Of a stretch of 64,000 nt of DNA, positions 61,005-64,000 are shown piece after piece. The DNA is from Paenibacillus sp. J23TS9. GTDB taxonomy: Bacteria > Bacillota > Bacilli > Paenibacillales > Paenibacillaceae. The notes under the pieces were generated by a model that was given only the letters and a program-made list of their open reading frames with translations, made no database searches and was not told the DNA's origin. The position numbers were made by a program, and so were the translations under genes. Every line of letters begins with the position of its first letter. The stretch's first letter is position 1. The stretch is from NCBI RefSeq assembly GCF_018403225.1, contig NZ_BOSG01000004.1, forward strand, positions 248,001 through 312,000, given 5' to 3'.

Positions 61005-62101
61005 TTGCCGCCGGCTGCTTCCTGCGCTTTCACAAACGGTTCGGTGGCGATAAACTTGTCGCCTGGTACAACTTCAGCCATTTTGCCGTTCGCCACGAAC
61101 ATCTTCTCTAAATTCTCAAACCATTTCACGCTTGTGCCGTCCTTCATATACCCTGCGATTTTGGAGGATTCAATCCATTCCATCGTCTCATACTGCTCTT
61201 TCAATGAATCCTCCGGAACCTGCGTATACTTGGAGGTCAGGGAGATCGTCTCATCCACGTTTTTGATTTTGTAGTCATTCGCTTTGACCCATGCCTCCAG
61301 GAATTGCTGCACGACCTCAGGCTTTTCTTCCAGAAACTTCGGATTTACGACCCAGCTTGCCGGGAATACATAATCCGGGTAGAACGTACGGTTATCCCCA
61401 AGCTTCACGATGTTCTCTTTGCCAAGCTGCTTCTCGATTTCCTTGGTATATGGTGACCAGATTGCCACTGCATCTACCTTGTTCGCTACGAAGGCGGAGA
61501 CCGCGCCAGCCACGTCAATGTTGACGATGTTAACATCCGATGGCTTGAGTCCGCCCTTTTCAATACCCAGGTTCAGAATCATTTCACCCGAGGTTCCCTT
61601 TGGCACTCCAACGGTTTTGCCTTTGAGATCCTTCCAATCCTGAATGCCGGATTTCTTGGTCGCATAGACCATATCACCGAAGCCAAGGCTGGCCAGCGCG
61701 ATGATTTTGCCTTGGCCTTGAGCAGCCAGGAAGGTTGCGCCCGGTCCGATGTAGGCGATATCCAAATCACCTGAGGCCATCGCCTGGAATTCAGGCGGGC
61801 CGCTCAGAAATTTAACGGCGTTGACATTCAGGCCCGCATCCTTGAAAAAGCCCTTTTCATCCGCCACTACAATCGGCGCTGCCCCGTTCAGATCGGGAAT
61901 GTAACCTACGTTGATTTTCACTGGAGATTTGGGAGCGTCAGTCTTGGTTTCCGAGGGAGCATCTTGCCCGGATGCCGCTCCAGCCGGTTCCTCTGCAGCC
62001 GTTTTGGTGCCGGAACCGCAAGCGCTCATCATCAGCGTCAGACACATCAGTACAGATAACAGAAGAGAAGCACGAAAGCCTTTATTGGTATTTGTTTTCA
62101 T
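61001..62101 (-). CDS. Sulfonate/nitrate-type ABC substrate-binding lipoprotein (SsuA-like)
   Basis: 366 aa. Lipobox LMMSACGSG near residue 23, a Ala/Pro/Thr linker, then an SsuA/THI5-like fold: INVGYIPDLNGAAPIVVADE, MASGDLDIAYIGPGATF and KTVGVPKGTSGEM. Start 62101 with AAGGGGGAAAT upstream. Third gene of an operon with the permease and ATPase; substrate likely an organosulfur compound given adjacent sulfatases (inference). Confidence 0.88.
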   Translation of the reverse strand: MKTNTNKGFRASLLLSVLMCLTLMMSACGSGTKTAAEEPAGAASGQDAPSETKTDAPKSPVKINVGYIPDLNGAAPIVVADEKGFFKDAGLNVNAVKFLSGPPEFQAMASGDLDIAYIGPGATFLAAQGQGKIIALASLGFGDMVYATKKSGIQDWKDLKGKTVGVPKGTSGEMILNLGIEKGGLKPSDVNIVNIDVAGAVSAFVANKVDAVAIWSPYTKEIEKQLGKENIVKLGDNRTFYPDYVFPASWVVNPKFLEEKPEVVQQFLEAWVKANDYKIKNVDETISLTSKYTQVPEDSLKEQYETMEWIESSKIAGYMKDGTSVKWFENLEKMFVANGKMAEVVPGDKFIATEPFVKAQEAAGGN

Positions 62102-62128
62102 AAACAACCATTTCCCCCTTGGCATTTC

Positions 62129-62950
62129 TTATTTTTGTACTTCCAGATACTCCTTGTATACCTTAGCCCAGATCTCATTCTTGATTTCGATAAATTTCGG
62201 ATCCATCTTCGTCGTTTGATCCCGCGGATACGGAATATCCACATCGATAATTTCCTTGATTCTGCCCGGTCTTGCACTCATGACGACTACACGCTGGGCG
62301 AGAATGACGGCCTCCTCCACATCATGGGTGATGAAGAAGCAGGTCTTTTTCTCCGTTTGCCATGTCTTAAGCAGATCCTCCTGCAGCTGTGCTCGTGTCT
62401 GGGCATCCAGCGCTCCGAACGGCTCATCCATAAGCAGCACCTCCGGCTGAACTGCATAGGCCCGTGCAATCGCGACACGCTGCTTCATACCTCCGGACAG
62501 TTCCTTCGGATATGCATGGGCAAAATCCTTCAGGTTCACGTACTCCAGATACTGTTCCGCTTTTTCGCGCCGCTCGGCCTTGCTGTATCCGCGCAGCTTC
62601 AGACCAAACTCGATGTTTTTAATGACCGTTTTCCAAGGGAACAAGGCATACTGCTGAAATACGACCCCCCGGTCCTTCCCTGGTCCGGTAACAAGCTTGC
62701 CATCCACTTCTACCCTGCCTGAGGTGGCCTGTTCCAAGCCGGCAATGATGTTCAGCAGAGTCGTTTTACCGCAGCCGCTGGGTCCGACCACACTGATGAA
62801 TTCATTGGGCATAATGTCCAGGTTCGCATCATTCAGCGCGATGACCTCACCGCCTCGCACCTCATATGTCTTGCGTAGATTCTCAATTTTGATCTTGGGC
62901 TGCTCCAATGCGGCTACATCAGGGGTTACGATTTGCGCAGTTCCTGCCAT
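62129..62950 (-). CDS. Sulfonate/nitrate-type ABC ATPase (SsuB-like)
   Basis: 273 aa. Walker A GPSGCGKTTLLN, signature ELSGGMKQRVAIARA, Walker B EVLLMDEPFGALD and H-loop ITHDVEEAV. VVFQQYALFPWKTVIKNIEF is typical of the nitrate/sulfonate/taurine subfamily. It overlaps the permease gene by 25 bp. Energises uptake with the permease and lipoprotein. Confidence 0.93.
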   Translation of the reverse strand: MAGTAQIVTPDVAALEQPKIKIENLRKTYEVRGGEVIALNDANLDIMPNEFISVVGPSGCGKTTLLNIIAGLEQATSGRVEVDGKLVTGPGKDRGVVFQQYALFPWKTVIKNIEFGLKLRGYSKAERREKAEQYLEYVNLKDFAHAYPKELSGGMKQRVAIARAYAVQPEVLLMDEPFGALDAQTRAQLQEDLLKTWQTEKKTCFFITHDVEEAVILAQRVVVMSARPGRIKEIIDVDIPYPRDQTTKMDPKFIEIKNEIWAKVYKEYLEVQK

Positions 62951-63693
62951 CCTGTCAGTCTCCTTTCGAGATAGAGTACACCTTTGTCCATAGCGAGGCC
63001 AATAACACCGATGACGAAAATACCCATAATGACAAGGTCCATCCGGAAGTAAAGACTCGCTTCCATAATCATGTTGCCAAGCCCCTTGTTTGCTCCGGTC
63101 ATTTCCGCAGCAACCAGTGTTGTCCAGGCGCTGGCCAGACCCAGCCGGACACCGACCAGAATATAAGGAAACGAGGCCGGAACCACTACTTCAAAGAAAA
63201 TATGGCGGTCGGTTGCTCCCAGCACCCGTGCGGCTTTGATGAGTGTTGGATCGACGTTGCGCACGCCTTGAAAAATGGAGATCACCATGACCAGGAAGGT
63301 TGCGATAAAAATGACGGCGATCTTCGCTGACTCCCCGATTCCTTGGGATACAATGACCAGCGGAATCAGTGCGATCGGCGGAATGGTACGAAAAAACTGG
63401 ATCCATGGCTCGATGACTGCCCTGATATTTTTATACCAGCCCATGACAAACGCGACAGGTATGGCTACGATAAGCCCAAGAGCAAAGCCCCCGAGTACGC
63501 GCAGCATGCTGGCGGATATATTCGTCCAGAGACTTCCGGCCTTTGCTTCCGCGAACAGTGTTTTGGTGATGCGGATCGGATCTGTAATAATGGCGCCCAC
63601 GCTCGGTATTTTGGATAAAGCATACCAGATCAATATCCCGCAAATGACCGAGAGCGGCGTAATGAGTCGTGTGGATACGCGGCTTGCGTTCAT
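62926..63693 (-). CDS. Sulfonate/nitrate-type ABC permease (SsuC-like)
   Basis: 255 aa, six helices. The EAA-like loop (GVRNVDPTLIKAARVLGATD) and LGLASAWTTLVAAEMTGANK are family hallmarks. Start ATG 63693 follows GAGGAGGGG by seven bases. It lies 30 bp after the upstream sulfatase gene, so sulfatase and transporter probably share a transcript. Confidence 0.92.
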   Translation of the reverse strand: MNASRVSTRLITPLSVICGILIWYALSKIPSVGAIITDPIRITKTLFAEAKAGSLWTNISASMLRVLGGFALGLIVAIPVAFVMGWYKNIRAVIEPWIQFFRTIPPIALIPLVIVSQGIGESAKIAVIFIATFLVMVISIFQGVRNVDPTLIKAARVLGATDRHIFFEVVVPASFPYILVGVRLGLASAWTTLVAAEMTGANKGLGNMIMEASLYFRMDLVIMGIFVIGVIGLAMDKGVLYLERRLTGWQELRKS

Positions 63694-63723
63694 GTGATTG
63701 CCCCTCCTCTTATTCATGCTGTA

Positions 63724-64000
63724 TTAGAATTCATACGCGGGCTTCATTCCCTCATCTGTCCTCCGGCCAAGAAGCTTCGATGCAGCTTCCTCATACCCTT
63801 TGCTGCGCAGGCGGCTGACCCAGTCGTTTTCCGTTAAGTATTTATAAGGACCTGTCTCAATCACCTTTTGCATGGGATCGGCCTTATATCCCGGTTTATT
63901 CATCTGCTCCTGCAGCCAATTTGCGATGCGCTGCTCCATGAGGTTCACAACCTCCGGGTACTTCGCAGCTACATTCCGCGTCTGATGGGGATCCTGCTCC
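63724..64000 (-). CDS. Second type I sulfatase, C-terminal fragment cut by window edge
   Basis: 92 residues before the stop. The frame enters from beyond base 64000 as EQDPHQTRNVAAKYPEVVNL, the C-terminal signature of type I sulfatases (Asp-Pro-x-Glu/Gln-x-x-Asn), then NWLQEQMNKPGYKADPM and a polar tail. It is upstream of and in line with the ABC transporter genes. The catalytic cysteine is outside the window. Confidence 0.8.
   Translation of the reverse strand, partial: EQDPHQTRNVAAKYPEVVNLMEQRIANWLQEQMNKPGYKADPMQKVIETGPYKYLTENDWVSRLRSKGYEEAASKLLGRRTDEGMKPAYEF

Overview
The window looks like a chromosomal segment of an endospore-forming Bacillota, most likely a Paenibacillus. Base composition is near 50% GC, ribosome binding sites are strong and GGAGG-like, and spore genes (tlp, cmpA) are present. 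The order ydcC-like/alr/ndoAI/ndoA/tex/sprT-like/cmpA resembles the Bacillus subtilis ydcC-ydcK neighbourhood. The genus is my inference; no 16S gene is present.

Layout. 1-2491: 3' part of nfo, a DUF2621 membrane protein and a TIGR01777 epimerase. 2488-13377: a ten-gene minus-strand Tad/Flp-type pilus operon (TadZ, TadA, TadB, TadC, Flp pilin, three pseudopilin-like proteins, prepilin peptidase, FHA protein), with a terminator hairpin directly before its first gene. 13569-16637: DCC oxidoreductase, a Cys-rich small protein, ohr and divergent mntH. 16709-22493: a kdp potassium-uptake operon (RCK-like ORF, 35-aa ORF, kdpF, kdpA, kdpB, kdpC) behind two tandem c-di-AMP (ydaO-type) riboswitches, with no kdpDE nearby. 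22954-30497: Gpx, tRNA-Leu, Xre and PAS regulators, a MarR/MFS operon with a clear promoter and operator, a broken transporter gene, DUF2804, and a ThuA/SDR/SDR operon. 30707-37135: a Fur-controlled catecholate-siderophore uptake locus (AraC/Btr-like activator, binding lipoprotein, two permeases, tandem-domain esterase).

37304-41079: two tRNA clusters (Leu, Lys, Glu and Ser, Asn) flank an accessory stretch with tlp, a VOC protein, low-GC membrane and secreted-protein genes (one frameshifted) and a possible transposase remnant. Both clusters carry copies of an unusual element: a core of about 53 nt lies next to a duplicated tRNA 3' end, once behind tRNA-Glu and as a four-unit array behind tRNA-Ser. 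41111-52345: the conserved block (sprT-like, cmpA, DinB, CGNR, tex, GH36 alpha-galactosidase, ndoA/ndoAI, alr, LolA-like lipoprotein). 52548-55992: ArsR/MFS pair, polysaccharide deacetylase, YkoP-like. 56253-64000: a sulfur-scavenging region with two sulfatase genes, an AraC regulator, a two-component system and a sulfonate/nitrate-type ABC transporter.

The most novel-looking items are the tRNA-tail element, a second dispersed structured element present at 1469-1573 and 22123-22227 (the latter lodged between the two riboswitches), the accessory proteins of the kdp leader, and the tad operon attenuator arrangement.
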